Assembly: GCA_963575745.1 (NCBI GenBank)
Contig: CAUYUJ010014622.1
Location: forward strand, 189,745-253,744
Direction of reading: 5' to 3'
Origin: Prorocentrum cordatum
Lineage: Eukaryota; Sar; Dinophyceae; Prorocentrales; Prorocentraceae
DNA length: 64,000 nt
Below are positions 1 through 7,255 of the stretch, one piece after another; the stretch's first letter is position 1; every line of letters starts with the position of its first letter. Made by a program: the position numbers and the translations under genes. The notes beneath the pieces are model-generated. The model made no database searches. It saw nothing but the letters and a program-made list of their open reading frames with translations, and was not told the origin of the DNA.

Positions 1-117
1 GCAAAAGCAACAGCAAAGGTAAAAGCAAACACGCGGTTCCCCCAGTTGCGCTCCCTGGGTGCCAAGCAAAAGCAAAAGCAAAGGCAAAAGTGAAGGCAAA
101 AGCGAAGGCAAAGCATA
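1..117. repeat. GCAAAA/GCAAAG degenerate hexamer repeat
   Basis: Imperfect hexamers of the form GCAAAA, GCAAAG and GCGAAG, interrupted once around 30-62. No coding sign on either strand. Confidence 0.8.
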
Positions 118-299
118 AGCACAGCATAGCATAGCATAGCATAATGCAGCGTAGCATAGCGCAGCATAGCATAGCCTAGCCTAGCCTAGCCCAGCATAGC
201 ATTGCGCAACATAGCATAGCATTCCATAGCATAGCATAGCAGAGCAGAGCAGAGCAGAGCATAGCAGAGCATAGCATAGCATAGCATAGCGCAGCATAT
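118..299. repeat. TAGCA pentamer microsatellite
   Basis: About 36 pentamers of AGCAT/TAGCA with GCC, GAG and GCG variants. The long low-complexity frames across it, rich in Cys, Leu, Ala and Met, are artefacts of the 5-bp period. Confidence 0.85.
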
Positions 300-678
300 C
301 ATCCACTATTGCTGCTGCTATATATATATAGATATATGTGTACTTAGATGTGTGTGCGCACGTATGTTCCATGCATGGTGTCCGTCTGTGGGCCATCTTC
401 AGCCCTTAGTGGGGCAGCTTGAGACCTTAGGATTCACGAAGGTTTCGCACATAGCACCGGCCGGGAGACATGAAACCCTATGTGTTACCGCTCCTACTAA
501 TGTTGCTTTCCTAGAGGCTCCAACTCCTAGATAGGGTCGCACTGGGATAATTAATCGTCATCCCGCAGTATCGAGGCGTTTGTGTGCAGGGCCCGTCTTC
601 GACGCTCGCAGCGACGGGCCCGATCCGACCCGGCCCTCCGTTTCCGTTCGCTCCTCTTCCAGCGTCGGGGTCCTCGTT
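300..678. other. No recognised gene
   Basis: Contains a short TA run (322-336) and a 60-codon frame at 352-534 with A/T-rich third positions, not treated as coding. At 654-665 the sequence CTCCTCTTCCAG looks like a 3' splice site and is echoed at 887-898 beyond the inserted TIR-K element. Confidence 0.5.
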
Positions 679-885
679 CGGCGACGAGCCCGGGGGCAGC
701 GAGAAGGGGCAGGCCTTCTCAGAAGGCTCGGAGGTCCCCGGGCCTTCTGAGAAATGTTCTGCGCCTGCCCCGAAGAAACGGGAAAACTTCTCAGCAGGCG
801 CGAGGCCTTCTGAGAAGTCCCACCGCCTTCTGAGAGAGCCTTCTCCTTCTCACTTCTCCCCCTCGCTCGCCGCCGATCCTCCTCC
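679..885. mobile_element. TIR-K element, copy 1
   Basis: Begins CGGCGACGAGCCCGGGGG and ends with the inverted CTCGCTCGCCGCCG. The interior has several copies of the palindromic motif TTCTGAGAAG/CTTCTCAGAAG. About 207 bp, no coding capacity for a transposase. Related copies are at 17987-18198 and 21840-22231. It is flanked by an imperfect 25-bp direct repeat (about 653-677 and 887-911), longer than a usual target duplication. Confidence 0.65.
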
Positions 886-1002
886 AGCGTCGTGTCTTCA
901 TCTGTGGACTCATCAGGTGCACCTGCCACCGCTAAAGGGTGGCACGCCGAAGTGGAATGCTGCCAGTCTTCAGTGCACCTGCAGGAGGGCGTTTTAGGGT
1001 CG
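886..1002 (+). CDS. Candidate exon, unknown protein
   Basis: After a CCTCCTCCAG acceptor-like site the + frame reads SSVVSSSVDSS then GWHAEVECCQSSVHLQ, with mostly G/C third positions. It lies between TIR-K and a (CTC)n tract, upstream of and on the same strand as the C2-domain exons. No family recognised; the 3' end is not defined. Confidence 0.3.
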
Positions 1003-1007
1003 CTTCT

Positions 1008-1083
1008 CGTCTTCTTCCTCCTCGTCCTCGTCCTCCTCCTGGTCCTCCTCCTCCTCCTCCTCCTCCTCCTCCTCCTCCTGCCT
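1008..1083. repeat. (CTC/TCC)n tract
   Basis: About 24 CTC triplets. It sits just upstream of the C2 exon and may serve as the polypyrimidine tract of its 3' splice site. Confidence 0.8.
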
Positions 1084-1150
1084 CCTAATTGGGGTGAGGA
1101 GGCTGCCTGACTGAGTTTGGGCACCTGCCCTGGCACCGAGGAACCCCGTC

Positions 1151-1210
1151 ATGTGGGACGACGTGCTGGACGTCGAGGTCCGGGTCTCCGATGACGTCCT
1201 GGTCTTGGAG
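1151..1210 (+). CDS. C2-domain protein fragment, upstream exon
   Basis: From ATG 1151 the frame reads MWDDVLDVEVRVSDDVLVLE. This matches the centre of a C2 beta-sandwich, where an N-P-x-W-(N/D)-(E/D) strand is followed by alternating hydrophobic strands; the preceding in-frame residues are R-N-P-V. The exon may start earlier, after an AG near 1112, because an in-frame stop lies there, so 1151 could be an internal Met. It ends at GAG 1210 before a GT donor, in phase 0. C2 domains bind membranes, often with Ca2+; the acidic loop ligands cannot be judged from this fragment. Continued at 1379-1574. Confidence 0.6.
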
Positions 1211-1378
1211 GTTTCAGGAGGGAAAGAAACACACAGACACAATTAATCGTCGATTCCCCAGAAAATGTGGGAAAATATGGGAAGTGGGGGGGAAGACAAA
1301 AACCCAGAAAATATGGGAAAATCTGGGGAATCCTTTAATTTGTCTGTATTTATTTGTGTGTCCTGGGGCCCCTTGGAG
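1211..1378 (+). mobile_element. Introner-A insertion acting as a GT-AG intron in the C2 gene
   Basis: The element lies between two copies of TTGGAGGT (1205-1212 and 1373-1380). The GT donor is the last two bases of the left copy and the AG acceptor lies in the right copy, so removing 1211-1378 restores an uninterrupted TTGGAGGT and the reading frame (V-L-E then V-V-D-C). Ends are imperfect inverted repeats sharing CAGGA and ACAGACA..AATTAA. Related copies: 42083-42246, 53187-53350, 53455-53617, and a 59-bp fragment at 37680-37738. A known class of event (introners), documented in dinoflagellates and other algae. Confidence 0.8.
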
Positions 1379-1574
1379 GTCGTGGACTGCACGCTTGAGC
1401 CCCCAGAGCATGTGGTCGGCCGCGTCGACCTCTCCATCGCGGAGATCTATTCCGATCTGTCGGGCGAGCTGGGGAGCGAGGGTGTCATGAGTGCCGAACT
1501 CGTCACGAGGAAGCTGATGCACCTGAGCAAGGATCGGGCGCCGCAGCGGAGGTCGAATGATGGGCGTAGTTCAG
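1379..1574 (+). CDS. C2-domain protein fragment, downstream exon
   Basis: Continues in phase 0: VVDCTLEPPEHVVGRVDLSI then AEIYSDLSGELGSEG and MSAELVTRKLMHLSKDRA. The G-R-V-D-L-S-I segment matches the C2 strand usually written (L/V)G-(R/x)-(V/A)-x-(I/L)-x-(L/I). Third positions are strongly G/C. A GT at 1575 after TTCAG is the likely donor (phase 1); otherwise the frame stops at 1582. Domain architecture outside this piece is unknown. Confidence 0.6.
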
Positions 1575-1589
1575 GTGGCTGAATGACTT

Positions 1590-1844
1590 GGCCTGGGGGG
1601 CTGTCAGAGAGCTCTCCAGGATACGCGTCCTGCTCGCATCGTCCTGGACGGCCTTGCCCAGAGCCCTCGCTTGCTCACTCTGGTCGCTCGCCACTCCAAG
1701 CCGGGGAACAGTCGGGGGCGAGCGAGATCGGTGCCCGGCAGAGCTGAGGATGGGCGGCGCTCGCGTGCGCGGCCGTTGGCTGAGAAGGCTGGTCCCGCCG
1801 CTCGTCCGGCGAGCCCTTGCCGTCAATCCGAGTCTCTTCGGCGT
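1590..1844. other. Possible coding remnant, strand uncertain
   Basis: Open on both strands. The minus frame reads ASDQSEQARALGKAVQDDAS and looks like a soluble helix; the plus frame is Trp/Leu/Arg-rich. It could be further C2-gene sequence, an antisense exon or UTR. No splice sites were resolved. Confidence 0.25.
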
Positions 1845-2215
1845 CACCCCAACATACTTACACTATGTGTGCATCGCCCCCCCCCAGGGGCGACGCGCGC
1901 ACCGAGAAAGCTGCGCAGTATATGCGTCGTGGCGGGCGCGTTTGGCCACACCGCTCGGGCAACGACATACTACAAGATGGGTATACTACATGTTCGGGTC
2001 GGACGCGCGCCTCCAAGGCGGCCATATACAGTGCCCTTTGTAATGCATGCTCCGCGTGCGGATCATGTATTGAAAATGCAGGGATTCGGTATTCAAAACA
2101 ACGATGAGTTAATGCATAAATTCATTCCTAAATTAATCATGTCTCAAACATTCCATATGTTTAAAAATCCTGTGTATTAAAAACTGCCCTGTAGTATCAG
2201 TATGTCTCTGTGCGT
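1845..2215. mobile_element. Dispersed repeat with nested MITE-F
   Basis: 1845-2028 plus 2192-2215 match 47722-47928 (shared CGTCGTGGCGGGCGC and ACGCGCGCCTCCAAGG). Inside sits MITE-F (2029-2191): ends TACAGTGCC..TTGTAATGC and the inverse of TACAGGGCAGTTTTTAATAC, flanked by TA on both sides. The 47.7-kb copy lacks MITE-F and serves as an empty site. A second MITE-F, without the host repeat, is at 10905-11066. Confidence 0.7.
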
Positions 2216-2345
2216 CCCGTCTCTGCGCGGGCGTGCGCTGGGCAGCGGGGCGGGCTCGGAGGAGGGCCCGTCGAGACAGACCACGGCGGCTCTCCCAGCC
2301 GGCCCCAGGGTACTCGAGAGCTCCGTCCCCACGGATGTCGGAAAC
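2216..2345 (+). CDS. Candidate exon, unknown protein
   Basis: The + frame SLRGRALGSGAGSEEGPSRQ then LPAGPRVLESSVPTDVGNHL has about 90% G/C third positions, falling off after 2345. It lies directly beyond the 1845-2215 repeat. Probably an exon of the same + strand transcription unit as the C2 exons, but no phase-matched splice partner was found. Confidence 0.35.
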
Positions 2346-2523
2346 CATTTAAGCAACACTCGTGTAGAACATATGGTTTGTGAACCTCCCCCGCCTCCCC
2401 CCAAATGCAGTGTTGGTTTCGGATCTTCCGATTTGGGGCCTCCGAGCGGTCCTGCGAAGACCTGTCGGCTTCGAACTGCGAGGGAGGGGGGGAGGGTTGC
2501 TTAGCTGTTTCCCTCAACCCCAG

Positions 2524-2650
2524 CACCCTCCCGAGGGGCCAGAGCACGAGCGGCGGGCGCGTGTGGCCCGAGGGGGGCGCGGGGGATGTGTCTGCTCGAG
2601 CGAGGCGCACGCGGGAGGGCGGCCAGCTCGGAGTAGCTTCCAGGGGAGGG
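2524..2650 (+). CDS. Candidate exon, Arg/Gly-rich
   Basis: A good acceptor (TTTCCCTCAACCCCAG) precedes the frame HPPEGPEHERRARVARGGRG then CVCSSEAHAGGRPARSSFQ. Third positions are G/C-rich. It runs into a dispersed repeat at 2654, so the donor is not defined. Confidence 0.4.
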
Positions 2651-2653
2651 GAA

Positions 2654-2893
2654 GGTTCAAGCAGTGGCGAAGCGTCCCGGCTCGCCGAAGGGCCCACCAG
2701 GGAATGTTCTAAGAATTTCTCGTGGTCTGCACGAAATGTTCTTGGAGCATTGCTGGCTGAGTCTGTCTTGTTTCAACACATCGGGTTTATGCTCTCAGAG
2801 CATTGCAATTGTTCTTAGAACAAGAGCGATGTTCTAAGATTATGTCGTGGTAGACCTGTGTAAATGCCGGGACGGTCGGTTCCTGCTCAAAAG
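2654..2893. repeat. Dispersed repeat, GATGTTCTAAGA family, copy 1
   Basis: Matches 16110-16328: both start AGCAGTGGCGAAGCGTCC, carry several ATGTTCTAAGAA motifs, and end with a GGTCCCTGCTCAA-like segment. The internal TTCTAAGAA/TTCTTAGAA motifs are inverted. Non-coding. Confidence 0.7.
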
Positions 2894-2896
2894 ATA

Positions 2897-3070
2897 CAGT
2901 CGACCCACATGATAAGGATGGGCAGCCTTCCAAAGGGCATCCTTGCATCCTACCCTCCTTGGTCCATCGTTGGCCATTTTCGTTGGTCGCGCTCCGCTCG
3001 AACAGCTGCGAGATGGCTTCCCAATGCCCTTACGTCCCCCATCGTGCGTCCTGATGCTACGAGCTGACTG
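2897..3070. mobile_element. MITE-D copy 1 (CAGTCRACCC ends)
   Basis: Starts CAGTCGACCCACAT and ends in the inverted GAGCTGACTG; TA on the left, TG on the right. 174 bp. Shares an internal GATGGGCAACCTTCC..CCAAGGCCCTTGCATCC with copies at 13683, 14594, 39808 and 46989. CAGT ends with a TA target suggest a Tc1/mariner-type non-autonomous element. Confidence 0.7.
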
Positions 3071-3215
3071 TGCCGATGCAGTCAAGACGCTGAAACTGGG
3101 ACCACCTCTGGGCTCAGGAGTGGCTCTGGTTTTCGGGCCAGAGCCTGTTCGTGGCTGAGGCTCGCCGTGACCTGGGAAGTCCCCCTCGCTCTTTCTGTCG
3201 CGTTCCCCATGGTAA
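3071..3215. repeat. GAGGCTCGCCGTG dispersed repeat
   Basis: The block ..GGGCTCAGGAGTGGCTCTG..GAGGCTCGCCGTGACC.. recurs at 35547-35660, 46860-46985 and 47550-47700, usually beside MITE-D or MITE-E. Non-coding. Confidence 0.6.
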
Positions 3216-3234
3216 TACGATGGCTGCACCGATA

Positions 3235-3425
3235 CAGTGGATGCCCATGCCAGAACACCCTGCTTGCCTCCATGGTGCCCTGGCTTTCTTCGCTTGCGAT
3301 GGTGTTGCTATGGAAGGCGTGACGATCCCACACCAAAAATCAATGGACGTCCTGGGGTCTCAGGGTTGGGCCTCCTGTGGTCTCAGGGTTCTTGTGGAAG
3401 GTTTCTTGTGGTCGAGCCTTCACTG
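3235..3425. mobile_element. MITE-E copy 1 (CAGTGG..ACTG ends)
   Basis: 191 bp, starts CAGTGGATGCCCATGCC and ends TTCACTG, flanked by TA on both sides. The flanks also carry a 20-bp direct repeat (3216-3235 and 3426-3445). Copies: 42337-42690 (carrying nested TIR-J), 47338-47512, 52617-52750 and 52921-53060 (both truncated). The site CAATGGACGTCCT at 3341 is the unoccupied counterpart of the TIR-J insertion at 42.45 kb. Confidence 0.7.
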
Positions 3426-3439
3426 TACGATGGCTGCAC

Positions 3440-3547
3440 CGATACCGCAACCATCGTTGCCACCCGGAGTCGCCTTGAGATCCTGCTCGCACAACGCCCC
3501 AGGAGAGGTCCGGGGAGCAGTGGTGTCCGGACCTTTTCGTTCCCCCA
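3440..3547 (+). CDS. Candidate exon, unknown protein
   Basis: The frame TATIVATRSRLEILLAQRPR then GPGSSGVRTFSFPQ ends at a CCCCCAG|GTTACGGG donor-like site. It lies just beyond MITE-E. No family recognised. Confidence 0.25.
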
Positions 3548-3579
3548 GGTTACGGGCAAGGGAGGGCGATAGCTGAGAA

Positions 3580-3720
3580 ATGGAGGATGTGGGGGGGAGG
3601 GGATGGGGGAGGGAGGGCGAGAGAGAGGGGGGGAAGGAGGGGGGGAGGGAGGGAGGGAGGGAGGGAGAAGAGGAAGAGGAAGGCAGGGGGAAGAGGAGGG
3701 GAGGGGTGAAAAGGCGGAGT
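3580..3720. repeat. Purine tract, GGGA/GGA-rich
   Basis: Almost purely purine on the + strand (GGGAGGGAGGGAGG). Could form triplex or G-quadruplex; no coding signal. Confidence 0.75.
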
Positions 3721-3823
3721 GACAGGAGGGGAGGGCAGGGGCGGAAGACCTGGGGCAGGAGGAGCAGGGGGCGTGTATGAGACCGAGGAAGCTTGTCTGG
3801 AGCGAGAGCAGCAGCAGGGAAGC

Positions 3824-4027
3824 ATGATAATGGGTGCGCTCCCCCTCCGCCTCATCTGCGCTCTCCTCGCAGGGGCGCAGGGGAGAAAGGTGTGTGTGTG
3901 TGTGTGTGTTCTCGGCCCCAGGAGGCCGGCGAGATCAACTTCTCGCTGTATGCCACCGAGCCTGGGCAGCCGCTGCCCCCCCTCGCCCGGGGCATGAGCC
4001 TGCGACCAGGCGCCGCGGGAAACGCCG
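3824..4027 (+). CDS. Candidate secretory-type protein, N-terminal part, broken by (TG)n
   Basis: 3824-3889 reads MIMGALPLRLICALLAGAQ then GRK, a good signal peptide with a likely cleavage site after the A-G/A-Q region. From 3922 the frame reads EAGEINFSLYATEPGQPLPP then LARGMSLRPGAAGNAGG. Between them is GTGTGT..CCCCAG (3890-3921). It has GT and AG ends and joins the two frames in phase 0, but at 32 bp is extremely short. Alternatives are a frameshift by (TG)n length change or an assembly error in the repeat. The C-terminal end is lost in a (TA)n at 4056; the upstream in-frame sequence (ETEEACLEREQQQGS) suggests the true start could be earlier. Confidence 0.45.
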
Positions 4028-4055
4028 GTGGAACGACGCCAGGGGGAACGAGCAA

Positions 4056-4086
4056 TGACATATATATATATATATATATATATATA
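4056..4086. repeat. (TA)n microsatellite
   Basis: About 14 TA repeats, abutting the large hairpin element that follows. Confidence 0.85.
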
Positions 4087-4091
4087 GGGGA

Positions 4092-4239
4092 GGGGCCACA
4101 TGCGAACCCTAGCCCTACCCCCCACGATTCCTGAGGGGGAGGGTGGGGTTCATTTCGCTCAGAAGCTCCCGAACGGAGTGAACCCCACCCTCCCCCTCAG
4201 AAATCGTGGGGGGTAGAGGTAGGGTTCGCATGTGGCCCC
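4092..4239. mobile_element. Hairpin element with about 61-bp arms
   Basis: Left arm 4092-4152 (GGGGCCACATGCGAACCCTA..) and right arm 4179-4239 (..TAGGGTTCGCATGTGGCCCC) are near-perfect inverted repeats around a 26-nt loop. Single copy in the window. Likely a foldback/MITE-type element; it could form a cruciform. Confidence 0.7.
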
Positions 4240-4243
4240 CTAA

Positions 4244-4398
4244 TAAACATAACCACTCAGAGATCTGCGCGGATTTCTCGGATCGGCGCTTGACCCCCCT
4301 GGCGGCCCCCGGCGCGCTCCGCGCGCCAGGGAAGGGAGTCCAGCGCCGACCGGAGAAGTCCTCGCGGACCTCCGAGTTTTTATGTTTATGTGGTTGTT
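4244..4398. mobile_element. Hairpin-G copy 1
   Basis: Inverted arms built on GATCTGCGCGGATTTCTCGG / GAAGTCCTCGCGGACCTCCGAG with a CGCGCTCCGCGCGCC centre; outer ends TAAACATAACCA / TATGTTTATGTGG. Other copies: 17327, 18220, 31055, 33667, 37738. Confidence 0.75.
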
Positions 4399-4399
4399 T

Positions 4400-4918
4400 G
4401 TTTCGCTAGACGCGGCTCAAGAGCAACCCTAGCTTTGGAGGGTTGCCCGCGTGTTCTTTCTGCTTATACCCTCGGCGCCAGAAGGTTGCTCGTCTTGGGA
4501 ACCTCCATAGGAGCTCATGCTCTTGACCCGCGTTCCCATGTCCGTGTTTCAACTGCGTCGAGGATCGCGGCCTGCGGTCACAGGACGTTCTGGAGCCTTT
4601 CTGGGTCCTTGGGGGGTCCCCGGATGCCGCTTGCGACGACGACGGCGATCGAGGATTCGAGGATTCGAGGATCGAGGCTCGAGGACCCAGACATCTGGCG
4701 ACTCGACAGATCGAGTCGCCTGGCGTCCCGCCATGTTCTGTCCATTGTCCATGGAGGCCTTGGGCCCTCTGGCCGCCTGGGATCAACGACCGGCCCAGGG
4801 AGAGCATCGAGCCGAAGGGTGGAAGTGAAACGGCGGCGGCTCCGCCGGCGGAAGGTCGGCGGAATACAAGGGAGGCAAAAGTGAGACGTCGACACGTTTG
4901 CGTTCAAGATTCTCCCTG
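4400..4918. other. No recognised gene; GATTCGAG short repeats
   Basis: Contains a cluster of overlapping GATTCGAGG/GATCGAGG motifs (about 4649-4713) and a CGGCGGAAGGTCGGCGG segment at 4830-4865 that recurs inverted at 10018-10080. Open frames run on both strands but none stands out. Confidence 0.4.
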
Positions 4919-5042
4919 GCATCGCTCGGACGTGTGCATTTTTTCTCGGCGAGGGCCATCGAGGAGCATCCTTGTTCACTTGGCGAAAGAACCACGCACG
5001 ACACCGAAAAAGGCACAGGGAATGGACGTCCGAGCGATGGCG
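4919..5042. mobile_element. Introner-C copy 1
   Basis: TIRs GCATCGCTCGGACGT and ACGTCCGAGCGATGGC, 124 bp, internal TTTTCTCGGCGAGG and GAACCACGCACG. The right end is followed by GAG at the position where the 15.4-kb copy appears to use its AG splice acceptor, and an open frame (5045-5230) follows. Confidence 0.7.
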
Positions 5043-5044
5043 AG

Positions 5045-5230
5045 TCTCAGAATTTGCCACCGGGAACGGAGGGGGAAGGGGGCAGAGCGGTGGGCAGGGG
5101 CAGTCCACCAGGGGCGGTGTCCGTCGGGCGCCAGCGGAATCTCTGGCTCCTGTCCGTCACTTCCGAGGCCCGCTTATCATCCGCTTCTTATTGTCTGCGC
5201 ATGAAGCCGGCCTGCTGGCTGTGTGTGTTT
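5045..5230 (+). CDS. Candidate exon after introner-C
   Basis: The frame SQNLPPGTEGEGGRAVGRGS then PPGAVSVGRQRNLWLLSVTS and SEARLSSASYC starts immediately after GATGGCGAG, the same acceptor geometry as 15547. Function unknown; the left exon was not found. Confidence 0.3.
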
Positions 5231-5249
5231 CGTCCCCTCGTGCTTGTTT

Positions 5250-5460
5250 CTTTCTCTCTCTTTCTCTCTCTCTCTATTTCTCGCCCGCGTCTTTTCCATG
5301 TTCGCCTTCACCGCAGGGCTGATAGAAACAGGGCCGCACTTCTCATCATTATACACGCCCCTGTTCGCTGCGGCGTGTCTTTTTTTGTTTGCTCCTTTTT
5401 TTCCTCTGTCTCTCTCTCTCTCTCTCTCTCTTCCTGTCTCTTCCCCTCTGGGCTGCCGCT
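5250..5460. repeat. (TC)n-rich pyrimidine tracts
   Basis: Two (CTCTCT) runs, 5253-5280 and 5405-5440, in T/C-rich DNA. May be intronic. Confidence 0.7.
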
Positions 5461-5564
5461 GTGCGCTCGCTCCTTCTACGAGTGGCCGCTTGGGGCCGCA
5501 GGGGATCTCCGCACCGCGCCCTCGCCCCTCCTTTATACAGTTACACAGTATGAATACTACCTTG

Positions 5565-5686
5565 GCATCGCTCGGACGTGTGCATTTTTTCTCGGCGAGG
5601 GCGATCGAGGAGCATCCTCGACCATTTGGCGAAAAAACCACGTACGAAACCAAAAAAACACAGGAAATGGACGTCCGAGCGATGGC
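5565..5686. mobile_element. Introner-C copy 2
   Basis: Same TIRs (GCATCGCTCGGACGT / ACGTCCGAGCGATGGC) and length as copy 1, about 90% identical by eye. It lies 646 bp from copy 1 in the same orientation. Confidence 0.75.
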
Positions 5687-6017
5687 CAGCTACTCTCCTC
5701 TCTCCCCTGATGACGTCCGGAAGATATGCGGCCCCCCTCCGCATACTGTTCTCGGGTAAAGCCAGGATCCAGGCAAGGGGACCCCATTAGTATTAGGGCC
5801 CCGGAGCCCCTAAATGGGCCAGAGTCACTAAACAAGGGCTGCCGTAGCAGGTGTTTTTCGGGTGACGGCAGTTCCGGTTAGTAGACCGGGGCGGGGGGGG
5901 GGGCGTCCCCCAGTACACATCGCTGAACCAGGTCCCACTAAACCCAGTTCTGCCAACGCCCGGAAGATATCCGACCCCCTTCCGCATATTGTTTTTGTTA
6001 CTTAGGATTCCCGGGAA
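5687..6017. other. No gene; short direct repeat
   Basis: CGGAAGATAT.CG..CCCC.TCCGCATA.TGTT occurs at 5730-5756 and again at 5961-5988, bracketing about 230 bp with a C-run. No known element recognised. Confidence 0.4.
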
Positions 6018-6347
6018 ATGGGTTTTCGCTGGGGTTGTGTTTTCGAAACGCTGCTCCCGCTGAAGCGCTGGCCCCATTTCTGCGCCTCTGGTTGTGCCAA
6101 GTCATGCTCCCGCTGCGGCGCGGCCGTTTCCGGCCCTTCCGAACAGGCCCCAAATATAAAGAATGGCCCCCCCGGAAAAACCATCGGAAGTAATTACACA
6201 TTCCGTGCCGATTCGTTGATTTTTTGGGCCGCATGCGGGAGCTCCTCCGTTTTCAGCTGTGAGAAGACGACGTCAAAAGCTGAGCCAGCGGTTGCTCTCC
6301 ATCAGCCCCGCCTTGTGTGGAACTTTTCGGGGAGCCCAAGGAGCTAG
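6018..6347 (+). other. 109-codon open frame, Cys/Ser-rich, coding status unclear
   Basis: An ATG frame, MGFRWGCVFETLLPLKRW then CASGCAKSCSRCGAA, contains C-x3-C-x3-C-x2-C spacing. Third positions are not clearly biased and no splice sites or homologue were recognised. Could be chance. Confidence 0.2.
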
Positions 6348-6419
6348 ATATGGAGCCACGACCCTAGACGGGCCCAGACCTGTCGAAGACGATCCACTTA
6401 CCCTCCAAGAAACCCGGCG

Positions 6420-6595
6420 CCATGCCATGACATGTTGTGCGGTGTTGTGTTCTGCGCCGTTGTGCGATGTCATGCGTTGCGTTGCAATGGTTTGTGATAC
6501 AATGCTTCACTGAGCAATGCCACACCATGCTATGGCATGCTACGCTCTGCCATTCTCTTCTACGCCATGCCATGCCATGCTCTACCATGCATCGT
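6420..6595. repeat. Degenerate TGCCA/CATGC pentamer tract
   Basis: Irregular 5-bp units (CATGC, TGCCA, TGCGT). One of several GCNNN pentamer tracts in the window; compare 118-299, 19308-19440 and 38030-38095. Confidence 0.6.
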
Positions 6596-6891
6596 CGCCT
6601 TGCTCGACATCCGACTGTGCGAACCGAGAGGATATCTACGCCATGGTAGGGGATGGGAGGGGAGGGGAGGACGTCAGATATGACGCGAGCGCACCCAGCT
6701 TGTCCCCCCCCTCTCCCTCATTTCCGTCGCTCCCCTCCGTGAGCTCACGACGCTCGTGGTCAGCGGCCTGGCGGCGGACCTTGGCCACGCTACTTGTGAG
6801 TAGCTCGTGGGTGCTAGCTGCAAGTGGAGCGCTGGCGGCTGCGAACACATCCTGCCCATCGCCCCCGGGACGCCGCGGTCGGCTTTTTCTG
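6596..6891. other. No recognised gene
   Basis: Mixed sequence with open frames on both strands. The minus frame AKVRRQAADHERRELTEGSD looks protein-like but has no resolved boundaries. Confidence 0.3.
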
Positions 6892-7105
6892 GGCCTCCTA
6901 GATGGGGTCCGAGTAGATGGGGTCGGGGGATCCCGCCGCATCGCCGATGCATCGGCGATGCGGCTCGATGTGGAGACCGTTTTCCCCGCGCCGACGTCGC
7001 CGACGCATCGCCGACGTCGCCGATGCATCGCCGATACATCGCTGATGCATTGGCGATGCGATGCGATCCTTCGACCCCATCTACTCGGACCCCATCTAGG
7101 AGGCC
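6892..7105. mobile_element. TIR-L copy 1, perfect 34-bp TIRs
   Basis: 6892-6925 and 7072-7105 are perfect inverted repeats containing GGCCTCCTAGATGGGGTCCG. The interior is built of CGATGCAT/CGCCGATGCATCG units. 214 bp. Diverged copies at 17601-17808 and 53628-53826. The perfect ends suggest recent activity. Confidence 0.75.
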
Positions 7106-7255
7106 TCTACTTTTGAACAGCGCACCCGCCCCGGCCAGACCCTGGGGGCCCCGAAGGGGCCCGAAAGGGCCGCGCCCTCGCCGCTCCCAGCGCGCTGCCG
7201 ACGTCGAGCACGCGCGCTGCACGCGGCGCCCGCCGGGCCCGCCTCGGCGCGTGCT

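Noticed and set aside
4085-4130. Telomere-like CCCTA repeat
   Set aside because: Only two partial CCCTA units within the arm of a hairpin.
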